Shown: in pieces, positions 53,147 through 62,272 of the stretch
How the letters are laid out: every line of letters begins with the position of its first letter
How positions within the stretch are numbered: the first letter of the stretch is position 1
DNA from: Paenibacillus sp. H1-7
Lineage (GTDB): Bacteria > Bacillota > Bacilli > Paenibacillales > NBRC-103111
NCBI RefSeq assembly: GCF_022354825.1
Contig: NZ_CP031168.1
Coordinates: forward strand, 7,430,501-7,494,500
DNA: 64,000 nt
Direction: 5' to 3'
The notes under the pieces: generated by a model
Database searches by the model: none
Told to the model about the DNA's origin: nothing
The model's input: only the letters and a program-made list of their open reading frames with translations
Program-made: the position numbers and the translations under genes

Positions 53147-54613
53147 ATGGAGACAAAAGCAACAATGGATGCGGTCAGCTCACAGCATGCCGGAGAAAAA
53201 CTAATACGCATTTTAGCGTTTACGCTGGTCATTTCCGTGATGAGCGCAACGATGTTCAATATCGTATTGCCTGAAATCCGCGACGACTTTCAGCTTTCCT
53301 TCGCACAGGTTAGCTGGGTATCGTCCGCATTTCTTCTGATTTACGCACTCGGAACCGTTATATACGGGAAGCTGGCGGACACCTTTAAGCTGAAGCACTT
53401 GCTTACGTTCGGGTTGATCTTTTTTGCCGCCGGCTCCATGATCGGTCTGGCCGCTCAAGCGTACTGGATGGTTATAGTCGGCAGAGCTTTGCAGGCTGTG
53501 GGAGCTGCCGTCATTCCCGCATCATCGGCTTTGATTCCGATTCGTTATTTTCCGCCTGAACGCAGAGGGAGGGCGCTGGGAATAGCAATGACCGGCTTGG
53601 CCATCGGCAGTGCGATAGGGCCTGTCGTCGCGGCTCTGGTCGTCAGTCTCGTTCATTGGCGGTGGCTGTTCTGCATGCCTCTGTTCACGCTAATTGCGCT
53701 GCCTTATTACCGCAAATATTTGAACGACGAGCATCAAGCAGCCGGGCGCATCGATTGGCTTGGGTGCGGCTTGCTGGCGGCAGCCGTCGCCGCGCTATTG
53801 CTCTCGATTACTTACGAGATCTGGCTGCTTGGCGCAGCCTTTGTTCTGCTGACGCTCCTGTTTGCCATAAGGATTCGATCGGCGGCGGAGCCATTCATCA
53901 AGCCCGGCCTGTTCGCCAACAGGAGCTTCTCGTTCGGACTCGTCATTGCCTTTGCGGCAACCGGGATCGGCTACTCCCTCGTGTTTCTGAGTCCGCAATT
54001 GTTAACCGAGGTCAATCGGCTGGCTCCTGGCCTTGTAGGCTTTGTCATGGTTCCCGCGGCCGTTACAACGGCAATCTTGGGCAGAAAAGGCGGCAAATTG
54101 GCGGATGCAAAAGGCAATTCGTTTCTGTTTTACTCGGCTTCCGCCCTGCTATTGAGCTGTTTCCTGCTCTTATCTTCCTTTGCCGGCACGTCACCAATAT
54201 GGATTGCTTTGATTCTTATCTTCGGCAACGTCGGACAATCGTTCTTATATATCGCCTTGTCCAATGCGATTTCGCGGACATTACCTCAGGAGCAGAGCGG
54301 AGTAGGCATGGGGCTGCTTTCGATGCTGAATTTTATTGCCGGCGCGGTCTCCGCGAGCTTATATAGCAAAGCGGTCGATCAAGGCTCCGGCTCCAGCTGG
54401 AATCCGCTTCATCTGCACCCCGACGCCGCTGTGTTCAGCAATATTTATCTCGTGCTTGCAGCCTTATTCGGGATCGTCCTGCTGGTTTATACGGTTCAAT
54501 TCGGCAAAATCCGGCGAAGGAATCGCAGCACAGAAGCGTTCGATGCCGCACTTGTTCCGGCTGTAGGCAGCAAAAGCATGGAGATGGAATCGGAATCACC
54601 AAACGGGAGCTGA
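53147..54613 (+). CDS. MFS transporter, 14-TM (DHA2) type
   Basis: A 488-residue pump of the 14-helix drug:H+ antiporter branch that includes Tet(L), QacA and LmrB. MFNIVLPEIRDDFQ, WVSSAFLLIYALGTVIYGKLADTFKLKHLL (loop 2-3 motif) and GRALQAVGAAVIPASSALIPIRYFPPERRGRALG are characteristic. The resemblance to Tet(L) is modest, so tetracycline is only one possible substrate. The second ATG is chosen because the first directly abuts GGGAG. It is followed by an oxidoreductase gene on the same strand with a hairpin between, and it is divergent from the LysR gene. Confidence 0.87.
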   Translation: METKATMDAVSSQHAGEKLIRILAFTLVISVMSATMFNIVLPEIRDDFQLSFAQVSWVSSAFLLIYALGTVIYGKLADTFKLKHLLTFGLIFFAAGSMIGLAAQAYWMVIVGRALQAVGAAVIPASSALIPIRYFPPERRGRALGIAMTGLAIGSAIGPVVAALVVSLVHWRWLFCMPLFTLIALPYYRKYLNDEHQAAGRIDWLGCGLLAAAVAALLLSITYEIWLLGAAFVLLTLLFAIRIRSAAEPFIKPGLFANRSFSFGLVIAFAATGIGYSLVFLSPQLLTEVNRLAPGLVGFVMVPAAVTTAILGRKGGKLADAKGNSFLFYSASALLLSCFLLLSSFAGTSPIWIALILIFGNVGQSFLYIALSNAISRTLPQEQSGVGMGLLSMLNFIAGAVSASLYSKAVDQGSGSSWNPLHLHPDAAVFSNIYLVLAALFGIVLLVYTVQFGKIRRRNRSTEAFDAALVPAVGSKSMEMESESPNGS

Positions 54614-54664
54614 AATGAACGCTTCTTATATTACCAGCTCCTAAAGGACGAAATAAATAACAAC

Positions 54665-54716
54665 TTAGCTGCTGCCGGGAAAAGGATCAGGATTTCTTCC
54701 TTCATCCCGCAGCTAA
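54665..54716 (+). other. Intercistronic hairpin before the oxidoreductase
   Basis: TTAGCTGC...GGGA (54665-54680) and TCCCGCAGCTAA (54705-54716) form a stem with a 4-base bulge. The right arm ends directly at the AAAAGGAGG ribosome-binding site of the next gene. It has no T tract, so it may modulate translation or mRNA stability. Confidence 0.5.
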
Positions 54717-54731
54717 AAGGAGGATTACACT

Positions 54732-55643
54732 ATGAAAGCTGCAGGTGTTTATACCTTTGGACCGCCGGAGGTGCTGCAAACCATCGAAGTCGATACACCC
54801 CAAGCAGAGGCCGGAGAGGTGCGGGTTCGTGTGAAGGCAGTCGGAGTTCAGCCGGCCGACCTCGCTGTTCGGAGCGGATGGACGCCGCCCGGAGGTTCGA
54901 TACGCATTCCGCAAATTCCCGGGAATGAATTCGCCGGAATCATCGACCAAGTCGGAGAAGGTGTTACTTCGATCTCTGTCGGAGACGAGGTACTCGGCTT
55001 CCGCATTCTGCAATGCTATGCCGAGTATTTGACAGTTCCGGCCGGGCAGGTCGCCCTTAAGCCGCGACAAATGCCCTGGGAGGTGGCGGGCTCCTTATCC
55101 GCTTCCGGACAAACGGCGCATACCGCCTTAAAGGAGCTTGGCGTCGCGAGCGGGGACACCGTATTGATTCATGCGGCTGCCGGTGGCGTCGGCTCGATGG
55201 CCGTCCAGCTGGCGCATGCTTGGGGCGCCAAGGTCATCGGAACCGCGAGCGTGAGAAACCACGATTACCTCCGTTCGCTCGGTGCGATCCCCGTCAGTTA
55301 CGGTGACGGGATGACGGAACGAATCCGTGCCCTCGCGCCGAACGGCATAGACGCCGCCCTGGATGCGGCGGGCAGCGATGCGCTTCGCGCCTCGGTCGAG
55401 CTGGTTGCGGACCGAAGCCGCATCGGCACGATTGTCTCCTTCGATATCGCGGAGGAGCTGGGGGTCCGCTCTATCCGCAGCCAGCGGTCGGCAGCGCGGC
55501 TCGCCGAGCTCATCGACTTATACGAGCAAGGAAAGCTAAGCATTCATATCCGCAAAGTATTTTCCCTTGATCGGGCTGCCGATGCCCATCGGGAAATCGA
55601 ACAAGGTCACGGCCGGGGGAAAGTCGTCCTGACAATCGATTGA
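54732..55643 (+). CDS. NADP-dependent quinone oxidoreductase-like (zinc-free MDR) protein
   Basis: A 303-residue medium-chain dehydrogenase/reductase of the quinone-oxidoreductase (zeta-crystallin/Qor) branch. The N-terminal domain has VQPADLAVRSG and IPGNEFAGII, and the NADPH-binding Rossmann motif is IHAAAGGVGSMAVQLAHAWGAKVIGTAS. The catalytic-zinc cysteines of alcohol dehydrogenases are absent. It reduces quinones, enones or similar with NADPH. It is probably co-transcribed with the MFS pump and controlled by the divergent LysR, suggesting detoxification and export of one electrophile. AAGGAGG before the ATG is clear. Confidence 0.88.
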   Translation: MKAAGVYTFGPPEVLQTIEVDTPQAEAGEVRVRVKAVGVQPADLAVRSGWTPPGGSIRIPQIPGNEFAGIIDQVGEGVTSISVGDEVLGFRILQCYAEYLTVPAGQVALKPRQMPWEVAGSLSASGQTAHTALKELGVASGDTVLIHAAAGGVGSMAVQLAHAWGAKVIGTASVRNHDYLRSLGAIPVSYGDGMTERIRALAPNGIDAALDAAGSDALRASVELVADRSRIGTIVSFDIAEELGVRSIRSQRSAARLAELIDLYEQGKLSIHIRKVFSLDRAADAHREIEQGHGRGKVVLTID

Positions 55644-55676
55644 GGCAGCACGGTATACGCCTGGCTAAATAGCAAA

Positions 55677-55725
55677 AGAGCTGTCCTGCAGAAGATCTTC
55701 TCTTCATCGGACAGCTCTATTTTTT
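55677..55725. terminator. Bidirectional terminator
   Basis: AGAGCTGTCC (55677-55686) and GGACAGCTCT (55709-55718) form a perfect 10-bp stem. ATTTTTT follows on the plus strand and TTTT on the minus strand. It lies between the convergent oxidoreductase and GAP1-like genes and can serve both. Confidence 0.88.
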
Positions 55726-55738
55726 GCGTTCAAACTAT

Positions 55739-58651
55739 TTATCTTTTCACCGATGTATTGGTGACTGTAGGATTGTACTTGACCGTCTTCTTGATCGTCT
55801 CGCTCATTTTGCTGTATTTGTTCCCCGCCTTCAGCTCAATGACGTTGTCCCCGGCCACGAGATTCACCATCGTTGTGACGGAGCCTTGCCCTACCGCCTG
55901 ATCGTTAACATAAATCGTCGGGCTCGGATCGTTCGTATCCTTCGCATTCGCCGTGATCGTAACGGTAGCCATCTTCGACGTTTCGGCAATGGGGCCGTGC
56001 GTCAACGTGGGCGAAGGCATGCTGTACATGACTTTTTTGGTAATTACCTCGGAGACGACACCGCCACGGTTTTCCGCCTTAAATTCAAACACATTCTCCC
56101 CGTCATGCAGCGAGACCGTCGTCTCGATAGCTCCGTTCGCAACGTACTGGCCGTTCAAGTACATTTTGACCGATGCGCGCTTGCTCTCCTCGCCTTTGAC
56201 GCTCGCCTTCAGCTGCACATTCATCGTAGTCGACGTCGCCGGCAAATCGCCCACTTCGATCTCAGGCGGCGGTCCGAAGCTGGCGAACCAGTTCAGCAAC
56301 GGATTCCACAGCAGGAACAAGAGCAGAGCAAGGACAGGCACAGCAACCAGCCCCGATCTTATGAGCTTGCGCTTATTTCGGACGAAAAAACGGATCAGGC
56401 TTCCCGACTGCTTCAGCTTCATCGCTTTGAACAAGACGGCGAAAGACTCGTTATCCGTTGCCAGCAGCTTCTCGCGGACCGCTTTATTGCGGAACGCACG
56501 TGTGTCGTAATGATCGAAATAACGGCTGAGCGCCGCTTTATAGTTCGGGTCTATATTGCCTTTGCCGTCCAGGAAGCGGCTGTTCTCCGCTGTCCATAAG
56601 ATGAAATCGTAAATGGTTTCCGTTCCCGAGGTGTTCGTGAACACGTACTCCAAGATCCGGTGGTAATCAAAGTCCGAGGAATAGCCCGCGCCTGAACCCG
56701 AGGACGGAAGATAAAAGCCGAACGGAATCAACCGGAACCGGCTTGCATCAATCCGATCCCTTAACAGCCGTCTCAACGCTTCCTGCACCTGCTCCAAATC
56801 GACGGGCCCAAGGTCCCGCAGCGCCTCAAGCGCCTGCTCCTCTTCCTCCGGCTCCAGCTTGAGCACTCTGTACAGCAAACCGACGACGATCAGCGTCTGC
56901 CTCTTCGCTTTATCCGCACTTTGGAACAGCTCCCGGTCTATCGGATCGACCATGAAGCCGAGGCGAACCGTATCCTCGTAGCTCAAGCCGGCTGCATCCA
57001 GCCCGTTCAGCAGCTCCAGCTCGATTTCGAGCTTCCATTGCCGGCAAACCTCGTCATACCCGCCTTGCTCGAAGAGGTCGGACAAGCTTTCAAAATAAGC
57101 GAACAGCGCTTCCGCCGTCTCCACTCGCTTATGAGCGGATTTTTGCAGCAGTATCTTGCATTTTTTGGATATTTCCTTAATGAAAAATGGAATAAGGACG
57201 ATCGATCCGGCATGCGTCAGCCAAAAATCGATTTCGGCCTGCAGACTGTCCGCCGAGTTGGCTCTGCTCATCCGATACGCCATGTATTGCTCCGCGGACG
57301 ATGCATTTTGCTTATAGAGCTGCTTCATAACCAGCCCAAACACGTCTTGCTGCTGCAGCAGCAGCTCGAACAGCTGCACCGCGTCGTTGTTCCCCTCGCC
57401 CGTACGGCCCGCCGTCCGATTTATGAAAATAACAAAGCATTGAATGAGCAGCGCCTTGGCTCCCTCATCCGCTATAGGATAGTACGCCAGCAAGCTTTTC
57501 ACGTAATCTCCCGACGGCGAGCCGCCGGTTTCGGACGCTTCCTTGCGCAGCATGCGGATGAACAGCTCCTTGAATCGCGGCTTCTTGTCGATGGTCTCCG
57601 CATTCAAGTACGTCAATATACCGTGCATAATGCCCGCAGGGTTGTTGTCATACAGCGCTTCGCTGCCTTGATCTATCTCATACAGCATGCACAGTTGATA
57701 GTAGGTCGGTATGGACAGAGCCGCCTGGGCAGGCATGCTCTGCAGCCCTTCCTCGCAAAAATCGAACAGCTTCTCAAGCTGCTCCGGCTCGTTCCTGAGC
57801 TTCCATATCGTATCGAACAACAGGTGCTCTTGACCCGGCAGCTCCGTATTCACAAACTTGCCGTTCGGGAAATCGAACAGCATGTCCTTCTCCAGCCTGC
57901 GGTCCGGCAGACGGAGACTTCCTTTTTCTACAAAAACGACATGCAGATTCTGCTTCCCTTCCGGCTCGCTGTTGAAGGTCATGAATCCCAGCTGGCGGCG
58001 GAAAGCGTAAGGAATGCAGCGGTATATGACCTCAAGCAGCCGCTTTGCCTTGTCCGAGCTAACGGATACCTCCGTATCCAATGTGATATACACCTTCCGT
58101 TTGCTCGTTACCGAAGACATTACGGCGTGAAGCAGCTGCTGAAACAGACGGGAATCGATACCGAGCTCCGTCAGCAGAAGATCCTGATCCGCAACCGGAT
58201 AGGCCGGGTCATAGTCTATCTCATCAAGCTCCGGAATCGCCTTTCCATCCCGAATATCATAGCTGCTGCGGAAGCCGCGGATACGAAACATCCGGTTCGG
58301 CTCCCGCAGGAACGACTCTTTTCTATCCTTAGGAACAATGTACTGATGGGTGAACGATGCGCTGCGCTGTCCCGTAAAATCGGTTCCTATGTAAATGCTG
58401 CGCCCGATCACCATATCGCCGTTGTCCGCATGGAAGACCACGAACGACTCGGGATACAGCTCCTCGTCCGATTCATCCCGAGAGAGCAATTCTTGCGGCG
58501 CCTTGTAGACGCAGTAAGGATGCAGCACCGCTTTGATAAACGTATTGTCGAGCGCCGCCGATTTGGCTACCGTATCGAAGCCCTCGCTGGTGCGGAAGAT
58601 CCCTTCCCGGTCACGGGTAAAATATTGCTGCTGTATGGCTCTTGTAATCAT
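55739..58651 (-). CDS. GTPase-associated protein 1 (GAP1)-like, membrane-anchored, with two Ig-like repeats
   Basis: A 970-residue protein. About 760 residues of predicted cytoplasmic sequence are followed by a basic stretch, one TM helix (about 766-790) and some 180 outward-facing residues with two Ig-like repeats, each containing a YLNGQYVANGAI or YVNDQAVGQGSV-like segment. The N-terminus (QQQYFTRDREGIFRTSEGFDTVAKS) and layout resemble GAP1 proteins (GAP1-N/GAP1-M/GAP1-C) predicted to partner GTPases in bacterial conflict systems. That assignment is from memory of the family. The start overlaps the GTPase stop by four bases (ATGA), so the two are coupled. The TM and Ig-like repeats make it a possible membrane platform. 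Confidence 0.7.
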   Translation of the reverse strand: MITRAIQQQYFTRDREGIFRTSEGFDTVAKSAALDNTFIKAVLHPYCVYKAPQELLSRDESDEELYPESFVVFHADNGDMVIGRSIYIGTDFTGQRSASFTHQYIVPKDRKESFLREPNRMFRIRGFRSSYDIRDGKAIPELDEIDYDPAYPVADQDLLLTELGIDSRLFQQLLHAVMSSVTSKRKVYITLDTEVSVSSDKAKRLLEVIYRCIPYAFRRQLGFMTFNSEPEGKQNLHVVFVEKGSLRLPDRRLEKDMLFDFPNGKFVNTELPGQEHLLFDTIWKLRNEPEQLEKLFDFCEEGLQSMPAQAALSIPTYYQLCMLYEIDQGSEALYDNNPAGIMHGILTYLNAETIDKKPRFKELFIRMLRKEASETGGSPSGDYVKSLLAYYPIADEGAKALLIQCFVIFINRTAGRTGEGNNDAVQLFELLLQQQDVFGLVMKQLYKQNASSAEQYMAYRMSRANSADSLQAEIDFWLTHAGSIVLIPFFIKEISKKCKILLQKSAHKRVETAEALFAYFESLSDLFEQGGYDEVCRQWKLEIELELLNGLDAAGLSYEDTVRLGFMVDPIDRELFQSADKAKRQTLIVVGLLYRVLKLEPEEEEQALEALRDLGPVDLEQVQEALRRLLRDRIDASRFRLIPFGFYLPSSGSGAGYSSDFDYHRILEYVFTNTSGTETIYDFILWTAENSRFLDGKGNIDPNYKAALSRYFDHYDTRAFRNKAVREKLLATDNESFAVLFKAMKLKQSGSLIRFFVRNKRKLIRSGLVAVPVLALLLFLLWNPLLNWFASFGPPPEIEVGDLPATSTTMNVQLKASVKGEESKRASVKMYLNGQYVANGAIETTVSLHDGENVFEFKAENRGGVVSEVITKKVMYSMPSPTLTHGPIAETSKMATVTITANAKDTNDPSPTIYVNDQAVGQGSVTTMVNLVAGDNVIELKAGNKYSKMSETIKKTVKYNPTVTNTSVKR

Positions 58652-59916
58652 CGCGGCGCCTCTTTCCTGGCCACGTAATCGAGCTTGTGCAGAAGCCATA
58701 TGAACGGCTCATCCACACGGGTCGGATTAATGACCCCTGTAATTTGCTTGTTGACCGGGTTGGCGCCTAACGCCGATACGGCAAAATAGGCCGTATTCGT
58801 GAAATAGACGTCAATCGCATCCTTGAACGGCCGATCGACCTTCTGAATGAAACGGCTGATTTCGCCGTTAATATTTTCGAATTCGGTTTGGTTCAGGTAG
58901 CCTTTATGGACGACATTGCTGAACACATTGCTGTTCGGCTGGATGTACTCGCTGTCTTCCTCTTTCAAATATTGCAGCATATCGCTCTTCGTTAATACGA
59001 TGGCCGTAGGGATATCCGTCTTGCTGTTGTGCTGATGGGCGATGAAATTTTCAAACAGGCTGATTACGACCTCGCGCGGCTCATCGTACCGGTTGGCGAA
59101 CTCGCCCTCTTCCTCACCCAGGTTAATATGGATGCGGTCGCGGATGGTGCGGATTTGCAGCGGATCGACCAAAAAGAGAATGCCGGAGGAATTCTTGATG
59201 TGCGAGGCATAAATGTCCAAATAATCCCGCTCGACCATTCCCTCGCCTGCTACGTCGAAGAAGACGAGCGTTAACGGCGCCTGCTCCGGGTCCTTGAACA
59301 CGAATTGAAAAATAAACGGCTCCTGCTGCTCGTTCGGATTCGTCGACTGCAGCATGCTGCCCCGCTCGAAGATCGGCTCATGGTAATTTTGCCGGAATTT
59401 GCGGCTGATCTCGGCGCTTAACGGCATGCATGCCGCATCGAAGTTCGAAGCGGTAGACTGCTGCAGCGTATGGATGAGCGATGTCATATAGACGGATTTG
59501 CCGACCTGGGAGGCGCCTACAATCGAGATGATGTTGCTCGGCACCTTGCCGGCGGAAATCGGCAGCTCGTTATGGCAATTCGGGCACAGACGCCGTTTGG
59601 TCGTCTCGCCGTATCGGTCGGTAACCGCTACGAGCACGTTTTGGGAGTAGATTTTGTTCTCCTCCGGGATGGTGTGCGGCTCGATCACCGCTTCCATATC
59701 GACCTCGGACAGGTGAAACTTGCGGCGCCAATCGTTAAGCCTGCGGTCTTCCTGCAGCATAAAGTCGTCGTCGTTGTCTTTAATATGGCTGGCGCGGAAT
59801 TGAACGTCCTCCGGCTCGAATTTGCTGAAGCAGTACGGGCATACGATGCTGTAGTAGGGAGGCTTTTCTTTGACCGGCGCTTTCGGTGCAAACCATTTTT
59901 TCAGGTTTCCTAACAT
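58648..59916 (-). CDS. Zinc-ribbon P-loop GTPase of the GTPase-associated system
   Basis: A 422-residue cytoplasmic GTPase. An N-terminal zinc ribbon is split: CPYC (26-29) and CPNC (111-114). The P-loop is GASQVGKS (134-141), the Walker B/G3-like motif FFDVAGEG (Asp 221), and the guanine-specificity motif LTKSD (308-312). A conserved helix-rich C-terminal part follows. It resembles the double-GTPase (DO-GTPase) proteins that accompany GAP1 in predicted conflict systems, but family membership should be tested. The start ATG at 59916 has AGGAGGG upstream; an in-frame start at 60042 adds 42 residues that run through the structured spacer and is rejected. Confidence 0.8.
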   Translation of the reverse strand: MLGNLKKWFAPKAPVKEKPPYYSIVCPYCFSKFEPEDVQFRASHIKDNDDDFMLQEDRRLNDWRRKFHLSEVDMEAVIEPHTIPEENKIYSQNVLVAVTDRYGETTKRRLCPNCHNELPISAGKVPSNIISIVGASQVGKSVYMTSLIHTLQQSTASNFDAACMPLSAEISRKFRQNYHEPIFERGSMLQSTNPNEQQEPFIFQFVFKDPEQAPLTLVFFDVAGEGMVERDYLDIYASHIKNSSGILFLVDPLQIRTIRDRIHINLGEEEGEFANRYDEPREVVISLFENFIAHQHNSKTDIPTAIVLTKSDMLQYLKEEDSEYIQPNSNVFSNVVHKGYLNQTEFENINGEISRFIQKVDRPFKDAIDVYFTNTAYFAVSALGANPVNKQITGVINPTRVDEPFIWLLHKLDYVARKEAPR

Positions 59917-60206
59917 GCTTATCCCTCCTAAAACATTTTCAAAAAAAAGCCACGGTCTTACCGGTGGGGTATCCCCTTCTCCTTCCCCACAAAGTGAAGC
60001 TTGCCTCTGAAGCTTATTCCGATTACTTTGCGTGGACCCCAATGAATATAGCGGTTATTTACGATAACAAAGGCGGGCGCTATCGCTCCTCCAGGGGACA
60101 CCCCACCTTCGCCAGGTGGCATCGGTTAAAAGAACAACTACCATTTTGAGGTGTTCCTCCATAGTTGGGAAACCGACTAAAACCAATGGGAACACTCATT
60201 AAACAT
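59917..60206 (-). other. Structured non-coding spacer inside the GTPase operon
   Basis: On the minus strand this 290-bp gap (core about 59939-60197) is packed with stems: GTGTTCC/GGAACAC, CCACCT/AGGTGG, GGGG/CCCC with a TGT loop, GTTAT/ATAAC, AAGCTT/AAGCTT, GTGGGG/CCCCAC, and a final CCACCGG/CCGTGG hairpin followed by eight or more T. It ends about 20 bases before the GTPase ribosome-binding site. It could be an attenuator or riboswitch-like leader, a small RNA with its own terminator, or the remnant of an IS200/IS605-type element end. I do not recognise a known RNA class. Confidence 0.65.
59939..59967 (-). terminator. Terminator-like hairpin ahead of the GTPase gene
   Basis: CCACCGGTAAGACCGTGG (near-palindrome with one bulge) is followed on the minus strand by CTTTTTTTT, about 20 bases upstream of the GTPase Shine-Dalgarno. 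Its position inside an operon implies partial or regulated termination. Confidence 0.65.
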
Positions 60207-60839
60207 TCATTCCATACTAAGAGAAAACAACTCGCTGTACTTTTTATCCGTAAAAAAGATCCGTATAAAATCGTTCCTGCCGATCTCAATTTCCTGCAAA
60301 ACACTGCGTCCGACCGGAAAATCACTCATAAAAGGATAAGCGATACCGTCGTCCTTGTTAGACGGATTGGCCCCTTCTTTCTTAACATAGCAAAGAGCGT
60401 CCTGCGGAACCGCAATTTCGCAAAACAGCTGAATGCGCGCCGTCTTGAACTTGCTGAACAGCTTGCTGCCGTATTTAAGCGAGTAAACGATGCGCGCCCT
60501 GCCCCCGTTCATAAGGACCAGGTTGCTCTCATCCGCCTGCATCAGCAGCACGAGCCTGCCGTCCCTCCGCACACACGGGAATATACGGTAGCCGCGCAGG
60601 CCGATATAATCCACCTTGTCCCGGTACCCGGATTTGGACTTGTACTCCTCCCGGGTGAACAGCTTGAGCTGCTGCGGGCTCAAGTCCTCCGGGTGGCGCT
60701 CGGTCCCGGCTTCGAAGCTGTATATATAGACGTATTCGACATCCTTCGGCCACTGCCAGGTCAAAATGCACTCGCCATCCTGACGTTGGCTCACGACTTT
60801 CGTAATACGGTAACCGTCGCTAGGCTGTTCCCACTGCAA
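60207..60839 (-). CDS. Unrecognised 210-residue protein of the GTPase-associated operon
   Basis: No family recognised. It is soluble and probably beta-rich (ECILTWQWPKDVEYVYIYSF, RIFPCVRRDGRLVLLMQ). The N-terminal half reads like a fibronectin-III/Ig-type sandwich, with a typical TWQWP...YIYSF edge. The C-terminal half (CEIAVPQDALCYVKKEG) ends without a helix. Initiation at TTG behind GGGAG gives the longest open frame. It lies between the vWA gene (101-base gap) and the structured spacer, all on one strand, and probably adapts the GTPase to a partner. Confidence 0.6.
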   Translation of the reverse strand: MQWEQPSDGYRITKVVSQRQDGECILTWQWPKDVEYVYIYSFEAGTERHPEDLSPQQLKLFTREEYKSKSGYRDKVDYIGLRGYRIFPCVRRDGRLVLLMQADESNLVLMNGGRARIVYSLKYGSKLFSKFKTARIQLFCEIAVPQDALCYVKKEGANPSNKDDGIAYPFMSDFPVGRSVLQEIEIGRNDFIRIFFTDKKYSELFSLSME

Positions 60840-60940
60840 ACAACATCATCTCCCTGAATCCATACATTCCGTTCATGGGGCTTGTCTAAACCTCCAGCGT
60901 CCGCATCCGAATCGGAACCGGAAGCTCCCGTAAAGCTTGA

Positions 60941-62227
60941 TTACCGGAATCGTTTGCCGACAGGGCCGTCGCCCCGGCTTCCGAATCGGCTCTTATTCGG
61001 TAAAGCGACATCCCTTCGGCTGCTGCGGAAGCCGCTATGGCCGCCTGAATCGCTCTGTACCGCAACGATCAGCGTAGAAAGCGAGAGCACCAAGGCAAGC
61101 ACCACATCGGCATAAGCCCGGTAAAGGGAGGGATAGAGCGCTCCATGCAGCCCGGTTTCCAGAATCAATCCGGCCAGCAAGCCGGAGATCGTCCCTCCGA
61201 TAGTGAAGCTTTTGGCCAAAAATCGGTTGTCGAAGACGATACCGAGCGACAAGCCGATCAGCGTTCCGATGAGCATGATCAGAACGACTCGGAGCAAGCC
61301 GTATGCGCCGTCCGACGATAAAACGTCGAAACGCTCGTTAACCAAATGACGGTGGTTCGTCTGCTCGTAAATTTGCTCGAACGCTCCGGCGATCCGGTCC
61401 GCCCGCCCCACATCCTGGAACATGCCTCCGGTCTCGTTGGCAATGCGTTGAAGCACGGCGTTGCCCTTCTCTTCCGTCGAGACGATCCCGACGGTATGTA
61501 TGCGTATCTGCTTCTGAATATAAGGAGAAAGCACGCGGGAATAGTCTACGTCGCTGTAACCGTCCGAGATGAGAATAACCGCCACATTGCGGCCCGGATC
61601 TCCCTCTTTGTTCAAATAATCCATAACCGTGCTCAGCGCTTTGCCGATATCGGTCGTTCCTACAGGCGGCTCAATGGAGTCCAGCTTCGCCGTCAGCTGC
61701 TCCCTGCTCCCTGTTCCGGCCACCCGGGTTAGCGGAAACACCTGCTTCGACTGCTCATTGAACGTAAACAGCGCCGCGCGTTTCGTATTGTCCATCCGAC
61801 GGATCAAGGCTTGCGCCGCCTGGATGCTTTGCTTGCCGGGATCGGTTTCCTTCATGCTCTCCGACATGTCGAGCAGCAGCACGTAGTCCTGCGGCGCCTT
61901 TTTCCCGAGCGAGAAGCCGTACACGAATTGAAACAGCGCTCCCGCAGCGAATAAGAGCACCAGGGTTGCGGGAACGAGAAGCTTCCAGCCGTCGCCTGCA
62001 TAGCGAAGCCTCCAGCTCTGGCCATTCAGCTTGGGAGAAATCATCTCCGCCAGCAAACAGAATAAGCCGATCCATAACGCGAGCTGCCCGAAATATATTC
62101 CCATCAGCAGCGTCTCGTGCATGCTTCCTTCCCACCGGTTCAGGATGATTTCTCCTATGAAAAAGCCAACCAAACCGCCGATTACACTAAAAAGCGTCAG
62201 CAGTGCGTTCCATTTTCGCTGCTTCAC
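60941..62227 (-). CDS. Six-TM von Willebrand factor A protein
   Basis: A 428-residue membrane protein. Three TM helices (about 9-30, 40-62, 83-103), a vWA domain (about 114-300) with a complete MIDAS triad DMSESM (Asp 120, Ser 122, Ser 124), a threonine in VGTTDIG and the ISDGYSD aspartate, then three more helices (about 308-390) and a basic cytoplasmic tail. The positive-inside rule places the vWA domain outside the membrane: basic termini and basic loop 2-3 inside, vWA after helix 3 outside. vWA domains bind protein ligands through a metal. The start is GTG behind GAGGGG. Confidence 0.82.
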   Translation of the reverse strand: MKQRKWNALLTLFSVIGGLVGFFIGEIILNRWEGSMHETLLMGIYFGQLALWIGLFCLLAEMISPKLNGQSWRLRYAGDGWKLLVPATLVLLFAAGALFQFVYGFSLGKKAPQDYVLLLDMSESMKETDPGKQSIQAAQALIRRMDNTKRAALFTFNEQSKQVFPLTRVAGTGSREQLTAKLDSIEPPVGTTDIGKALSTVMDYLNKEGDPGRNVAVILISDGYSDVDYSRVLSPYIQKQIRIHTVGIVSTEEKGNAVLQRIANETGGMFQDVGRADRIAGAFEQIYEQTNHRHLVNERFDVLSSDGAYGLLRVVLIMLIGTLIGLSLGIVFDNRFLAKSFTIGGTISGLLAGLILETGLHGALYPSLYRAYADVVLALVLSLSTLIVAVQSDSGGHSGFRSSRRDVALPNKSRFGSRGDGPVGKRFR

Positions 62228-62272
62228 CTTGTTCCCCTCTTTCTGCTTTCAGGCCGTGCTGAGCAAGCCTTC

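Noticed and set aside
56921..58678. 585-codon open frame on the plus strand
   Set aside because: Antisense to the GAP1-like gene; typical GC-rich shadow frame, no ribosome-binding site, no domain.
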